NCBI RefSeq assembly: GCF_001027745.1
Contig: NZ_LECU01000001.1
Span: 434,001 to 498,000 of the forward strand
DNA from: Pedobacter sp. BMA
GTDB lineage: Bacteria > Bacteroidota > Bacteroidia > Sphingobacteriales > Sphingobacteriaceae
Length of the DNA stretch: 64,000 bases
Direction of reading: 5' to 3'
A program made the position numbers and the translations under genes. Shown here one piece after another: positions 53,830-62,830 of this stretch; position 1 is the stretch's first letter; each line of letters starts with the position of its first letter. Under the pieces are notes generated by a model. It ran no database searches and was not told where the DNA came from. It worked only from the letters and a program-made list of their open reading frames with translations.

Positions 53830-54794
53830 TGTTGTTTGAATACCACTCTTTTAAATAAATCCTGTATAAATCCTAAACCATAGGCAGTTAATTGGATGAA
53901 GGAAGATATAATGCTCAAAAATGCAACTTTTAAAGATTTATTTACAAACCATGCGTGAAAAAATATCAACATAAAGTAAACCAACAGAAAGAAATTGCAA
54001 ACATAGGCTAGTGGCGGATAAATAAAGTTACACAATATGGTAAATCCAAGGCCCAGGGTAAACATTGCAGGGAAGAAATGGACCAGTTTTAACTCTTTGG
54101 GGAAATGTTTATAAATATTAATTCTTGCCCTGCCGAAGAAATGCAGTTGTTTATAAAACTGACTAAAGCTTGTGCGTCTTTTATGATAAACCTTCGCATT
54201 TGGTATTAATCCAATTTTGAAACCATTTTCGTGAATACGGATGCTGTACTCGATATCTTCACCCAAGCGGGTAAGGATAAAGCCTCCTACTTTTTCGTAA
54301 GCCTGACGGGAAATCCCCATATTGAAACTCCGCGGATGAAACTGGCCTACATGTTTTTTGTTGCCACGAATTCCGCCGGTAGTAAACGGTGATGTCATTG
54401 CGTAGCTAATGGCTTTCTGTACGGGAGTAAAGCTATCATGCGCCGCATCGGGACCGCCGTAAGCATCTAAATGATGTTCGAAGAGGTAGTTTTTAACAAT
54501 CTCCAGGTAATCCGGCGGCACGAGAATATCAGAGTCGAAAATGATGAAGTAGTCTCCGGTTGCCCTTTCGAAGGCATAATTCCGTGCAAAACCCTGACCA
54601 GCATTTTCTTTGAAATAGTATTTAATATCGAGCTTATCCTGATAGGACTCAACAATTGCCTTCGCATCAAGTTTAGAGCCATCTTCAATAACCAGAACCT
54701 CAAACTGCAAATAGGTTTGTTTGGTAAGGGTATATAAAAGCTCGTCTATTTCCTGCGGACGATTGTAAAGCGGTATGATGATTGAGAAAAACAT
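53826..54794 (-). CDS. family 2 glycosyltransferase
   Basis: This 322-residue membrane-associated GT-A enzyme begins SIIIPLYNRPQEIDELL. It has the acidic nucleotide-sugar motif (EVLVIEDGS, FIIFDSDILVPPDY, residues about 90-103), an acceptor region (GGFILTRLGEDIEYSIRI, a typical E-D-x motif) and two or three C-terminal hydrophobic helices (about 235-310). The sugar and acceptor are unknown. One base separates it from the next glycosyltransferase gene, so both are in one operon with the membrane protein at 53002. Confidence 0.9.
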   Translation of the reverse strand: MFFSIIIPLYNRPQEIDELLYTLTKQTYLQFEVLVIEDGSKLDAKAIVESYQDKLDIKYYFKENAGQGFARNYAFERATGDYFIIFDSDILVPPDYLEIVKNYLFEHHLDAYGGPDAAHDSFTPVQKAISYAMTSPFTTGGIRGNKKHVGQFHPRSFNMGISRQAYEKVGGFILTRLGEDIEYSIRIHENGFKIGLIPNAKVYHKRRTSFSQFYKQLHFFGRARINIYKHFPKELKLVHFFPAMFTLGLGFTILCNFIYPPLAYVCNFFLLVYFMLIFFHAWFVNKSLKVAFLSIISSFIQLTAYGLGFIQDLFKRVVFKQQ

Positions 54795-54795
54795 T

Positions 54796-55746
54796 TTATT
54801 TTAGTTCCTTTTCTATCAGGTATTGGTTTCTTTCTGGTGCATTACGGGATAAAAGTTCGGCAATAAATCCGGCAAGAAACATTTGGGAGCCAACTACAAT
54901 AGCCACTAATGATAAATAAAATAAGGGTTGCTGGGTGACATCGCGATAAGCCAGGCCTTGCCAGATCAGGATTTTCTTTTCTATTAAAATATAAAGCGAC
55001 ATGATAATGCCGATAAAGAAACTTAAAACGCCCAGTGAGCCAAAAAAATGCATCGGGCGTTTTCCAAATTTACCTACAAAGAAAATGGACAGCAGATCTA
55101 AAAAGCCATTAATAAAACGGCTGAAACCAAACTTAGTGGTACCATATTTACGGGCACGATGCTCTACAACCTGCTCTGCAATTTTACTAAAGCCTGCCCA
55201 TTTTGCTATAACCGGAATATAACGGTGCATTTCGCCATATACCTCAATGGTTTTAACCACATCGCAGCGGTACGCTTTTAAACCACAGTTAAAGTCATTC
55301 AGCTCTATGCCGCTCATTTTACGGGTTGCAGCATTGAACAGTTTAGTAGGTATTGTTTTAGTGATCGGATCGTAGCGTTTCTTTTTCCAACCTGAAACTA
55401 AATCCAGTTTTTCATCTTTAATTCTTCTGTACAGTTCGGGGATTTCATCAGGACTATCCTGCAGATCAGCGTCCATGGTAATCACTACGTCGCCCTGGGT
55501 TGCCTCGAAGCCTACATTTAAGGCTGCAGATTTACCATAATTTCTTCTGAATTTGATTCCTTTAATTGCAGGATTGTTTGCCCGAAGCGCTTCGATAACA
55601 TCCCATGATTTATCCGTGCTACCATCATCAACCAAAATAACTTCATAAGTAAAGCTATTTTCAACCATTACTTTATCGATCCATGCCGTTAATTCAGGTA
55701 AAGATTCGTCTTCGTTAAACAAAGGTACTACAACTGATATATCCAT
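54796..55746 (-). CDS. polyprenyl-phosphate-type glycosyltransferase (DPM1/GtrB/ArnC-like GT2)
   Basis: This 316-residue enzyme probably transfers a sugar from a nucleotide donor to undecaprenyl phosphate. It begins DISVVVPLFNEDESLPEL and has EVILVDDGSTDKSW, the metal-binding TMDADLQDSPDEIP (about 90-103), NDFNCGLKAYR, EHRARKYGTTKFGF and two C-terminal membrane helices (about 230-300), the usual plan of GtrB/ArnC-like proteins. It is followed after 1 nt by another GT2 gene. The product sugar-lipid could feed a surface glycan; no other pathway genes are in view. Confidence 0.92.
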   Translation of the reverse strand: MDISVVVPLFNEDESLPELTAWIDKVMVENSFTYEVILVDDGSTDKSWDVIEALRANNPAIKGIKFRRNYGKSAALNVGFEATQGDVVITMDADLQDSPDEIPELYRRIKDEKLDLVSGWKKKRYDPITKTIPTKLFNAATRKMSGIELNDFNCGLKAYRCDVVKTIEVYGEMHRYIPVIAKWAGFSKIAEQVVEHRARKYGTTKFGFSRFINGFLDLLSIFFVGKFGKRPMHFFGSLGVLSFFIGIIMSLYILIEKKILIWQGLAYRDVTQQPLFYLSLVAIVVGSQMFLAGFIAELLSRNAPERNQYLIEKELK

Positions 55747-55815
55747 TTATGAGTATCAAGATTCGAGCATCTGGTATCAGAACCTAAGTCCTGTCAGCAA
55801 AACTCTTTAAAATAA

Positions 55816-55858
55816 AACGTGCAAATTTCATCAAATTAAATGATAAAACCTGCACGTT
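55816..55858 (-). terminator. likely terminator after DUF4199 gene
   Basis: On the minus strand AACGTGCA and TGCACGTT (8 bp) pair around a 27-nt AT-rich loop and are followed by TTATTTT, 20 nt after the stop at 55879. Confidence 0.55.
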
Positions 55859-55878
55859 CGAAATTTTGTAATTGCTAA

Positions 55879-56448
55879 TTAAGCTTCTTTAGGGAATGTA
55901 CTTAAACTTTCTGGCTGTTTTTTCTTTAGAATTGCAGACAAAATTAGTGAGAGAACACCATACATAGCAATTGAAACACCAAAGCTGGTTAGAATATTTT
56001 TGAAGGTAGGCTCAAGCTTTTCCTGCATATTACCTGATTTCGCCAAAGCTTCGTCAATTTCTTCATTACCTAAACCAAACTTAGCCATCATGGCTCTTTG
56101 CGCATCTTCGATGGCCGCAGCAGCTTTCGCCGGAAGATCCGGATCGATAAATTTCATTAAAATAACATTATATAGTGTTGCCGTTATTGCAAGTATCAAT
56201 GAGATGATCAAAAAAGCTTTGAAGGCTTCACCAAAAGTCCAATAGCCGCCGATTTCTTTTCTGATGTTAATCCCTGAAACTACCAGTAGGGCTATAAATA
56301 AGACGAAAATTCCAATTTGAGCCGCAAAGCTCGTGTACACAAGTACAGGGTTGATAAAATGTAATGTAAGCGATACAACTATTGAAACGGCTGCGAGGAT
56401 AAAGCCGTATTTTAGTGATAGCTGGGAAATTTGAGCACTTTTGTCCAT
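55879..56448 (-). CDS. DUF4199-type integral membrane protein
   Basis: This 189-residue protein has four hydrophobic helices (near residues 12-30, 36-56, 72-92 and 150-170) and the segment INIRKEIGGYWTFGEAFKAFLIISLILAI, which is characteristic of DUF4199 proteins of Bacteroidota. A charged amphipathic region lies between helices 3 and 4. Function is unknown. It is 11 nt downstream of the acidic protein gene and lies upstream of two glycosyltransferase genes, an arrangement I recall as common in Pedobacter relatives. Confidence 0.82.
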   Translation of the reverse strand: MDKSAQISQLSLKYGFILAAVSIVVSLTLHFINPVLVYTSFAAQIGIFVLFIALLVVSGINIRKEIGGYWTFGEAFKAFLIISLILAITATLYNVILMKFIDPDLPAKAAAAIEDAQRAMMAKFGLGNEEIDEALAKSGNMQEKLEPTFKNILTSFGVSIAMYGVLSLILSAILKKKQPESLSTFPKEA

Positions 56449-56459
56449 ATATGTTTAAT

Positions 56460-57128
56460 TTAGTTATTGATTGTGGTAATCAAAGTATAAGATGCAGCAT
56501 CGAAGGCTTTGTTACTGCTAAACTGAATTAATTCTTTTGTGGTAGTTGCACTACCTTCCACATCAAGAAAGAACACCATAAACGGGACAAAAAGCTCTTG
56601 TAGTTCCTCACTAATATTCAAACCCTTTGCCGCTTTACAGATATTTTCTACACTGGTTTCTGCTAAATTTTGATTGCTGATCATTTCCTCATAAATTTCA
56701 AATTCATCTTGAAATTCATCATCTTCCACTAGCAAAAACTCTTTCAGGAAATCGCCAAGTTCAGGCTCAATATCCTCATCTTTGCATTCTTTAATATATA
56801 GCAAAAGGTTCAGCAATTCTGAGCCGCGCTCGATGGTCTCTTCTTCAATATTGGCCCACTCATCGCTTTCCAGGTAATCATCTTCCAGCTTTTGAACATC
56901 GCTGCTAAAGAAATTCACCATGAGTAGGTCGAAGAAAATTTCCCGTAATGCTTCAAAGCTGGAATGGGAGTCAAAAACAGCGTCAAAAGCCGTTGCTTTA
57001 TCTAAAAAGTTAACGTCAAGCTCGAAAGCTGCGATCAACTCCGTTTCGAAGCCTTCAACGTTTATTTCAGAAACCTCAGCATATTTGTTTAGTGAAGCGA
57101 CAAGCGCTTTTTTTACTCTATTATCCAT
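56460..57128 (-). CDS. acidic helical protein of unknown function
   Basis: This 222-residue protein is very rich in Glu and Asp (for example DDYLESDEWANIEEETIERG and LLVEDDEFQDEFEIYEE), appears all-helical, and has neither signal peptide nor membrane segment. No family was recognised. It is 11 nt upstream of the DUF4199 gene and 99 nt behind the dihydroorotase-like gene, so it is probably part of the same transcript. A role as a soluble binding or scaffold protein is possible, but nothing in the sequence shows it. Confidence 0.7.
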   Translation of the reverse strand: MDNRVKKALVASLNKYAEVSEINVEGFETELIAAFELDVNFLDKATAFDAVFDSHSSFEALREIFFDLLMVNFFSSDVQKLEDDYLESDEWANIEEETIERGSELLNLLLYIKECKDEDIEPELGDFLKEFLLVEDDEFQDEFEIYEEMISNQNLAETSVENICKAAKGLNISEELQELFVPFMVFFLDVEGSATTTKELIQFSSNKAFDAASYTLITTINN

Positions 57129-57149
57129 GTTTTTATCGTATCAAGTTTT

Positions 57150-57200
57150 TGTATTAAGTAGCGAGTATCCAGTAATGAGTATCAGGTATCCAATGTCAGG
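57150..57200. repeat. degenerate AGTATC-type repeat
   Basis: GTATTAAGTAGCGAGTATCC, AGTAATGAGTATCAGGTATCC and AATGTCAGGTAGTGG form a degenerate ~14-nt periodic repeat in the 99-nt gap. A similar stretch (GAGTATCAAGATTCGAGCAT) lies at 55751-55770. Confidence 0.5.
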
Positions 57201-57227
57201 TAGTGGATCTGGAATAGCTTGTCACTT

Positions 57228-58484
57228 TTAATTTTCCTGGTATTGATTATTATTATAAACTAAGATCACTTTTCCCGTAAGTTCAGTTCCTAACAGCGGA
57301 TTATTTGCTGATTTGGAAAGGTTACTGGAAGCATTATACAACCATTTGTCACTCGTGTTAAAGATTGTAAAGTTTGCTACCGCACCTTCCTCCACAACGG
57401 GGATAGTTAAATTTAGTAATTTACGTGGGTTTATTGATAACTTCTCTGCAATTAATCCGGCGTCCAGTCCCGCCTTTATTAACAAAGGAAGAACCGTCTG
57501 CAGCGCGATAATTCCATAATGTGCAATCTCAAACTCCACGTTTTTAAATTCAATTTCTTCAGGACGGTGTTGTGAAGTAATGGCATCGATCGTTCCGTCT
57601 TTCAAACCGGCTATTAATGCTTTCACATCAGATTTGCCCCGCAGTGGCGGTTTCACTTTATAGTTGCTGTCAAAGTCGGATAAGAGTTCTTCGGTAAAAA
57701 CCAGGTGATGAGCGGTAACATCGCAGGAAATCTGAACGCCATCTTTTTTCGCCTTGCGGATTAAAGCAACCGAACCCGCTGTTGAGATGTTGCTGATGTG
57801 AATTTTAGTTTCATTGTACGATGCCAGAAAAATATCACGGGCAATATGCATTTCTTCAGCTAAAGCAGGTAACCCCTTCATACCCAAAAGCACAGAATTT
57901 TTACTCTCATTGATCTGTGACTTACCGGCAATAGACTTATTTTCCGGATAAACCATCAGCAAGGCTTGTAAGCCTTTTGCGTATTGCAATGCCCGGCTCA
58001 TAAAGCCATCGTCCTGCAATGCCCTGTCACCGTCAGAAAAAGCAATCGCTCCGGCCTGTTGCATATCAAATAACTCTGCAATTTCTTTGGCTTCACGATT
58101 CTGACTGATTGCGCCAACCGGATATACATCAACCAGGTTATTTTTACCTTTATTGATGATATACTCCACCTGTGATTTTGATTGAACTACCGGGCTGGTT
58201 TGTGGCAAAAGGGCCAAACCTGTAAAACCTCCTGCTCTGGCGGTTTGGGTTAGCGTTCGAATATCTTCTTTGGTTTCGAATCCCGGATCGCCGGCAACAC
58301 AGTTCAGGTCGAAAAAACCTGGTGTTAGAAAAGCTCCCTGAGCGTCGAAAAGTTTTTCATCTACTTCAGGAGTAATTTTTCCTATGCTTTGAATTTTACC
58401 ATCAACTATCCTGACATCGCATAGTTGTTTATTAAAACTGCTTTGCGGATCGGTAATGGTTACATTTTTAACTAGGAGATTCAT
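57228..58484 (-). CDS. dihydroorotase homologue lacking metal ligands
   Basis: The 418-residue protein aligns with type I dihydroorotase of the amidohydrolase superfamily (LTPGFFDL, GFTGLALLPQTSPV, HISNISTAGSVALIRKAKKDG, CDVTAHHL, KVKPPLRG). The metal-binding D-x-H-x-H is replaced by Asp59-Leu-Asn61-Cys-Val63. The catalytic Asp of the D-x-I-x-T-D-H-A-P motif is also changed (ITSQHRPEE). It should not hydrolyse dihydroorotate in the usual way. Non-catalytic dihydroorotase homologues (PyrX/pDHO) that support aspartate transcarbamoylase are known in other bacteria, and a similar structural role is possible. Its start overlaps the BatA-like gene stop as ATGA. Confidence 0.85.
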   Translation of the reverse strand: MNLLVKNVTITDPQSSFNKQLCDVRIVDGKIQSIGKITPEVDEKLFDAQGAFLTPGFFDLNCVAGDPGFETKEDIRTLTQTARAGGFTGLALLPQTSPVVQSKSQVEYIINKGKNNLVDVYPVGAISQNREAKEIAELFDMQQAGAIAFSDGDRALQDDGFMSRALQYAKGLQALLMVYPENKSIAGKSQINESKNSVLLGMKGLPALAEEMHIARDIFLASYNETKIHISNISTAGSVALIRKAKKDGVQISCDVTAHHLVFTEELLSDFDSNYKVKPPLRGKSDVKALIAGLKDGTIDAITSQHRPEEIEFKNVEFEIAHYGIIALQTVLPLLIKAGLDAGLIAEKLSINPRKLLNLTIPVVEEGAVANFTIFNTSDKWLYNASSNLSKSANNPLLGTELTGKVILVYNNNQYQEN

Positions 58485-60520
58485 ATTGTTTTTTTAGGGT
58501 TGTTAAAAAATCGGATGAGCAAAATTTCTGCTGCAATAAAAATCAGTGACAAAATTAGACAAAGTTTCCATAAAGTTTGTCCGATTTTATTGGTACCAGA
58601 AGTTAATTTCACCGCATCTTTATCTGCATCAAATATTTTCAGGTTACTTCTTTCTGCAAGATTGCTCAGCTCATTTTTACTCAGGTAATGCATATCCGAC
58701 TCGCTTCTGCCACTATTAAAGGCATAAACATTGATTAGTGAATCGGCAAGCGTTAGATTGTAAAAGCCAGTCTGCTTAACCTGATCGGCTACGTACACAA
58801 AAGTTTTCCCATCAGCCTGCCGGATTTCCGGAATGGCCTCAAAGGCGTTCGCACTTAGCTTCAAAGTTTGATTTCTCCCTAGGGTAATCTTTGAGCTCGC
58901 TAGAGCATTATCGTATCCTAAATTATAATAAAATGCATTTTCGTTTCCTGCATTTAAAGCTACCTGATACATCAGAGGAACGAAAAGGGGGTGCCGCGCA
59001 ATATTACCATAGGCGGGGTTAAGTCCTGTTGCAGATAGATAAACTGATCCGTTACCAATGCCAAACCTGGCAAAAAATAATTTACCGCCCGGCAAAGACA
59101 AAAGGGACTCTTTATTTACCGAATTGGTTTCAGCAAAAGTGAAGTGCTGGCTGACATCAGGGAGGTCGAGGTTTTTAGGAACTTCCTCAAATACAGATTT
59201 AAAGACCTCGTTTTGCAGGTCAATCTGCTCAACCCTGGTTACCGTTTTATCTAAACGCTCTATGACCGGGAGTGATAAGCCCCTTAAGAAAGTATTATAA
59301 CTTTGAATATCGGCATCAAGATCTGGAAAAATAACGACCTTTCCTCCAGCCTTTAGATAGCTTTTCAACTGCTGGGCCAATCCGCTTGAAGGATTTTTCA
59401 AGCCATTTAATACGATTAAACCAAAATTGGGAAAAGCGCTGTAATTAATGTTACTTTCCGTATTTTCTATTAGTTTATAGTAATTGTCGGCAGCATAAAG
59501 TGCTTTAATGTAACCGCCTCCGTTTGCACCATTAATATTTAAAACCGACATACTGGCGTCTACTTTGAATGCGAATGACAATGTATCATCAAAGGTTACC
59601 GGAAAATCTTTAATGGTAACAATACCTTTTTGCCAGCCTGCTTTTAATCCGGAGAAGCTTAAAGTATCTGATAAGATTTTCCCCGCAGGTATAGTTACTG
59701 TACTAAAACCCTTCTGCTGATTGTTAACAATCAGTTTTACGGGGATGTTTTTTGCCTCTTCCTCTGAATAGTTTTTAAAACGTACCACCAGTTTTTCGTT
59801 TGCACCGGATTGGTGATTTGGCGAAAGCATCCACACACTATCTACCGCAACATTTGGTAAGGCAGTCGCATTTAGTTTCAAAAGTGCATATTGGATATCA
59901 GCTTTCGTTTCGAGTTTTTTTCCGGTAGAGATATTTTGTTGAAAATCGGAAATCAGAAAACTATATTTGTTGGCGGATGCTGTTAACACGTTTGCCTGAC
60001 GGTTTAATATTTGCTGAAGGTTTCTTTGTGTCGAAGATATTCTGACATCTTCAAGTGCTTTGAGAAACTCATCTTTACTTAACAAACGCTGATGCCGGCC
60101 CTCGAAATCATTGGTTAAAAGCTGGAAACGATCGTTAATTCCAAAACCGTTAACCAGTTCTTTTGCCCTGCGCCTGCCTTCATCTAATAAATTGCCATCT
60201 TTGTTGATGGCCTCCATGCTGTAAGAATTATCGATATAGATACTTACAGCATTATTCAAAGAAACCGTTTTCTGATCGGATAGTGGAATATAGGGTTGTG
60301 CGAAAGCAAATACCAAAAAGATGATTGCCAGTATTCTGGAAGCCAGAATAAGCAAATTTTTAAGTTTCTCTTTTGATGAGTTTTGTTGTTCTACCTCTTT
60401 TAGAAGCTGAACGTTTGAGAAATAAACTTTTTTAAATTTCCGGAAATTGAATAAATGAATAACAACCGGGATAGCGACCGATATTAGTGCGAAAAGAAAG
60501 CCCGGATAAAGGAAATTCAT
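58481..60520 (-). CDS. BatA/aerotolerance N-domain membrane protein with von Willebrand A-like region
   Basis: This 679-residue protein starts with the BatA N-terminal region (FLYPGFLFALISVAIPVVIHLFNFRKFKKVYFSNVQLL) and a second helix (ILAIIFLVFAFAQPYIP). A von Willebrand factor A-like domain begins with SIYIDNSYSMEA (a D-x-S-x-S metal site, about 89-100). A long beta-rich region and a C-terminal helix (LWKLCLILSLIFIAAEILLIRFF) end it. Such proteins are common in Bacteroidota and are probably periplasm-facing scaffolds. Its stop overlaps the dihydroorotase-like start as ATGA. Confidence 0.88.
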   Translation of the reverse strand: MNFLYPGFLFALISVAIPVVIHLFNFRKFKKVYFSNVQLLKEVEQQNSSKEKLKNLLILASRILAIIFLVFAFAQPYIPLSDQKTVSLNNAVSIYIDNSYSMEAINKDGNLLDEGRRRAKELVNGFGINDRFQLLTNDFEGRHQRLLSKDEFLKALEDVRISSTQRNLQQILNRQANVLTASANKYSFLISDFQQNISTGKKLETKADIQYALLKLNATALPNVAVDSVWMLSPNHQSGANEKLVVRFKNYSEEEAKNIPVKLIVNNQQKGFSTVTIPAGKILSDTLSFSGLKAGWQKGIVTIKDFPVTFDDTLSFAFKVDASMSVLNINGANGGGYIKALYAADNYYKLIENTESNINYSAFPNFGLIVLNGLKNPSSGLAQQLKSYLKAGGKVVIFPDLDADIQSYNTFLRGLSLPVIERLDKTVTRVEQIDLQNEVFKSVFEEVPKNLDLPDVSQHFTFAETNSVNKESLLSLPGGKLFFARFGIGNGSVYLSATGLNPAYGNIARHPLFVPLMYQVALNAGNENAFYYNLGYDNALASSKITLGRNQTLKLSANAFEAIPEIRQADGKTFVYVADQVKQTGFYNLTLADSLINVYAFNSGRSESDMHYLSKNELSNLAERSNLKIFDADKDAVKLTSGTNKIGQTLWKLCLILSLIFIAAEILLIRFFNNPKKTI

Positions 60521-60639
60521 TAAAAACCAAAGATAGAAAAATTATGGAAAGCTGCGAATTACAAGTGTAATAAAACCATGTTGCATCAAACAGGGAGCAA
60601 AATCAGCTTTTCAGAAATGAAGATAGAAGCTTAGAAAGA

Positions 60640-61044
60640 TTAAAAACTGAAACCCGGGAATTCAATATTCACAATCTTCCACTCGCCGTTATTAAGTGCA
60701 AAATAAAGCTTGAATGGACCGCTGATGATTTTAGATTCCGTTTTTAGTACTGCTCTGAAACCCGCTACACCTTCAACGAAACCCATTCCCTTTCCACCAT
60801 CGAGCAATTCGAAGTTCACATCGATTATATCGTATCTACCACCAACATATTCATCAGCCTGACCAAAAATACCTTTCAAACGGCCAATTACAACGTCTTT
60901 AGCAAACACCTTACCTTTTGGGAGGATAAAGAAATCGTTCAATTCGTTAATAATCGACTTTGATTGCTTAAACCATGAGCTGATAAACCTGATGGCTGAA
61001 TTCACAATGTCGGCCTGATGGTTGAACTGGGAGGTACTTTGCAT
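60640..61044 (-). CDS. NTF2-like small protein, unknown
   Basis: This 134-residue protein ends in the NTF2/SnoaL-like pattern KLYFALNNGEWKIVNIEFPGF, with an N-terminal helix and a curved-sheet pattern. No signal peptide is present. It probably binds a small ligand or forms a dimer, but no catalytic residue could be assigned. It lies 18 nt downstream of the L,D-transpeptidase gene on the same strand and may be co-transcribed with it. Confidence 0.65.
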   Translation of the reverse strand: MQSTSQFNHQADIVNSAIRFISSWFKQSKSIINELNDFFILPKGKVFAKDVVIGRLKGIFGQADEYVGGRYDIIDVNFELLDGGKGMGFVEGVAGFRAVLKTESKIISGPFKLYFALNNGEWKIVNIEFPGFSF

Positions 61045-61062
61045 CCGGCAAATCTACAGCTT

Positions 61063-62676
61063 CTATCTGAATTTTTTCATCGCCTTCCACAGCTTCTCGT
61101 CCATTTCATAAACATCAGGACGAAATTCTACCTTATTATTCTCAGACCAGGCAGTGAAATAAGTAATGAGCAGCGGAACATCTTTTTTTGGAGAAAACCA
61201 TGCCGGCTTCAATTGGAAAGTTTTTGAAGTATCAGCTTTTGCCGCCATTCGTTTCTTGTACCACCTGTTATGCGTGCTGTCAACCGGAGGCAAATCAACC
61301 TCGGCTCTTAGCTTATCATAAGTGTAAGTATCGCCTACCAGTTTCTCCGCAAACTCCAATGGTTTTTCAATACGCACGCAACCATGACTGATAGCGCGGT
61401 TGCTCAAATTAAAGCCATTTTTATTATTTGTATCGTGCAGATAAATGCTCGAACTATTATCGAAAATAAATTTAAATTTACCTAAAGCATTTCCACCGCC
61501 CGAGCCTTGTTTAAATTTAAAAGGCAGTTTTTCCCTCGAATATTTATTCCAGTTTATGGTATCAGGCTCGCCGATCAACTTGTCCTTGTAATAAACTTTA
61601 ATGTTGCTGTTCGAAAGATAATATGGATCTTTCCTTGCCATCCAATAAATCTCGCTTTGTGCAATACTTACAGGAATATTCCAGATTGGATTTGCCTGAA
61701 TAGAATTGATTTTACTGAACAGCAAAGGTGTCTCATGGTTCTTTGGTTTGTCATCGAGATTGCCGGATTTTGCAAAAGCTTTTAGTTTCTCATCATATGC
61801 ACTTTCTCGTCTCCCCCCAACACAAACTTTCATACTGATTACGGTATCCTGAGCATCAAACCAGGTGAGTTTAAAATCAGGAATATTCACCTGAACATAA
61901 CTAGTTCCGGTTGCCGGCATCTGCCAGCGAAACCTTTCCATATTCAATAACAAAATTCGTTTTTCAATGGCTACATCTGTACTCAGATAAGCAGTTTGCA
62001 AAGCCTTATATTGTGGAGATTTTGGCTGTGCAGATTTTAAGGAATCCAGCAAATGATCAGTTGATAAAAGCCTTAACATTCCGGCACTGTCCGGACGTTT
62101 CACTTTGATGTAATATCTGGAAAAAATGTTTCTCGGATTGACCACCCCGTACTTCAGGAAATTGGTATAGTTTAAATAGGCATTGGCACTTAAAATTTCA
62201 AGCCTGGCAATCACTGGATAGCTATCCTCTACTCTTTTAAACTTATTTTCACCAAGCTGGCTTAACAGATCTTTTATTTCTTCTGTATTAAAAACTTTAG
62301 GATTAAGACCATGAACTGTACTATTTGCAAGGTAAGTGTTCAGAGAATCCAAATCTCCATTAGTGTAAAATTTAGTAACCAATTCGGGTGCATCGTTATT
62401 TGCAGCGTAAAAGGCTTTAATGGTTTTCGGATTGATAAAACCTGGAGAAAGAGCATTGATCGTTTGGACAAAAACACTGTCGTAGGCTGCTGTATCGAAA
62501 TCTTTGTAAATTTTATTTTTGAAGTGTTCGGCTAACACTTTCCCTATTTCGGGTGGAGATTTAAACCAGCCACAAGCAGAAATACCTAATACAAAGGGAA
62601 TAATTAGAAAGCGGAAGTTTTTCAATGCATTATGTTTTAGTACAAAAATAGCCCGATTGCAATATATAAACAGCAT
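61063..62676 (-). CDS. L,D-transpeptidase lipoprotein (YcbB/YkuD type)
   Basis: This enzyme cross-links peptidoglycan by 3-3 bonds or attaches proteins to it. The 537-residue protein (from the ATG) has an N-terminal hydrophobic stretch with lipobox G-I-S-A-C, a long N-terminal scaffold domain (about 40-300), and a YkuD domain (about 300-480) with the catalytic SHGCVRIEKPLEFA, the cysteine being residue 433. The ATG at 62676 leaves 35 residues before the lipid cysteine. A TTG at 62625 would give a normal 17-residue lipoprotein signal (KNFRFLIIPFVLGISA) and may be the true start, as TTG starts are also used by hisG and hisD nearby. Confidence 0.9.
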   Translation of the reverse strand: MLFIYCNRAIFVLKHNALKNFRFLIIPFVLGISACGWFKSPPEIGKVLAEHFKNKIYKDFDTAAYDSVFVQTINALSPGFINPKTIKAFYAANNDAPELVTKFYTNGDLDSLNTYLANSTVHGLNPKVFNTEEIKDLLSQLGENKFKRVEDSYPVIARLEILSANAYLNYTNFLKYGVVNPRNIFSRYYIKVKRPDSAGMLRLLSTDHLLDSLKSAQPKSPQYKALQTAYLSTDVAIEKRILLLNMERFRWQMPATGTSYVQVNIPDFKLTWFDAQDTVISMKVCVGGRRESAYDEKLKAFAKSGNLDDKPKNHETPLLFSKINSIQANPIWNIPVSIAQSEIYWMARKDPYYLSNSNIKVYYKDKLIGEPDTINWNKYSREKLPFKFKQGSGGGNALGKFKFIFDNSSSIYLHDTNNKNGFNLSNRAISHGCVRIEKPLEFAEKLVGDTYTYDKLRAEVDLPPVDSTHNRWYKKRMAAKADTSKTFQLKPAWFSPKKDVPLLITYFTAWSENNKVEFRPDVYEMDEKLWKAMKKFR

Positions 62677-62701
62677 AAAGGCAAATTAAATGCCATTATT
62701 T

Positions 62702-62731
62702 TTTGTTTTACGGTTTCAAACACTATATTTG
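62702..62731 (+). promoter_or_regulatory. promoter of the his operon
   Basis: TTTG (62702-62705), an 18-bp spacer and TATATTTG (62724-62731) fit the Bacteroidota promoter. Transcription would start near 62738, about 40 nt before the his leader peptide. Confidence 0.6.
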
Positions 62732-62776
62732 CCAACGCTAGTCAGCTAAAGCATTGATATTGGCAGAAATAAATAT

Positions 62777-62824
62777 ATGAAATTAACTTTGAACCATCAC
62801 TTACATTTGCACCATCGCCGATAG
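62777..62824 (+). CDS. his operon leader peptide
   Basis: A 15-codon frame, MKLTLNHHLHLHHRR, ending in TAG, contains five histidine codons in eight positions and lies 78 nt upstream of the hisG start. Such a peptide lets ribosomes stall when charged histidine tRNA is scarce. A hairpin (CATCGCC-GATA-GGCGATG, 62813-62830) overlaps its last codons and stop, so a ribosome stalled at the His codons would keep it open. A long U-run after the hairpin is missing (TTTGTTTTG only), so the precise mechanism is not clear. Confidence 0.75.
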   Translation: MKLTLNHHLHLHHRR

Positions 62825-62830
62825 GCGATG
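62813..62830 (+). promoter_or_regulatory. hairpin at the end of the his leader peptide
   Basis: A perfect 7-bp stem CATCGCC/GGCGATG with loop GATA overlaps the last codons and stop of the leader peptide. It is a candidate attenuator structure for the his operon. Confidence 0.55.
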
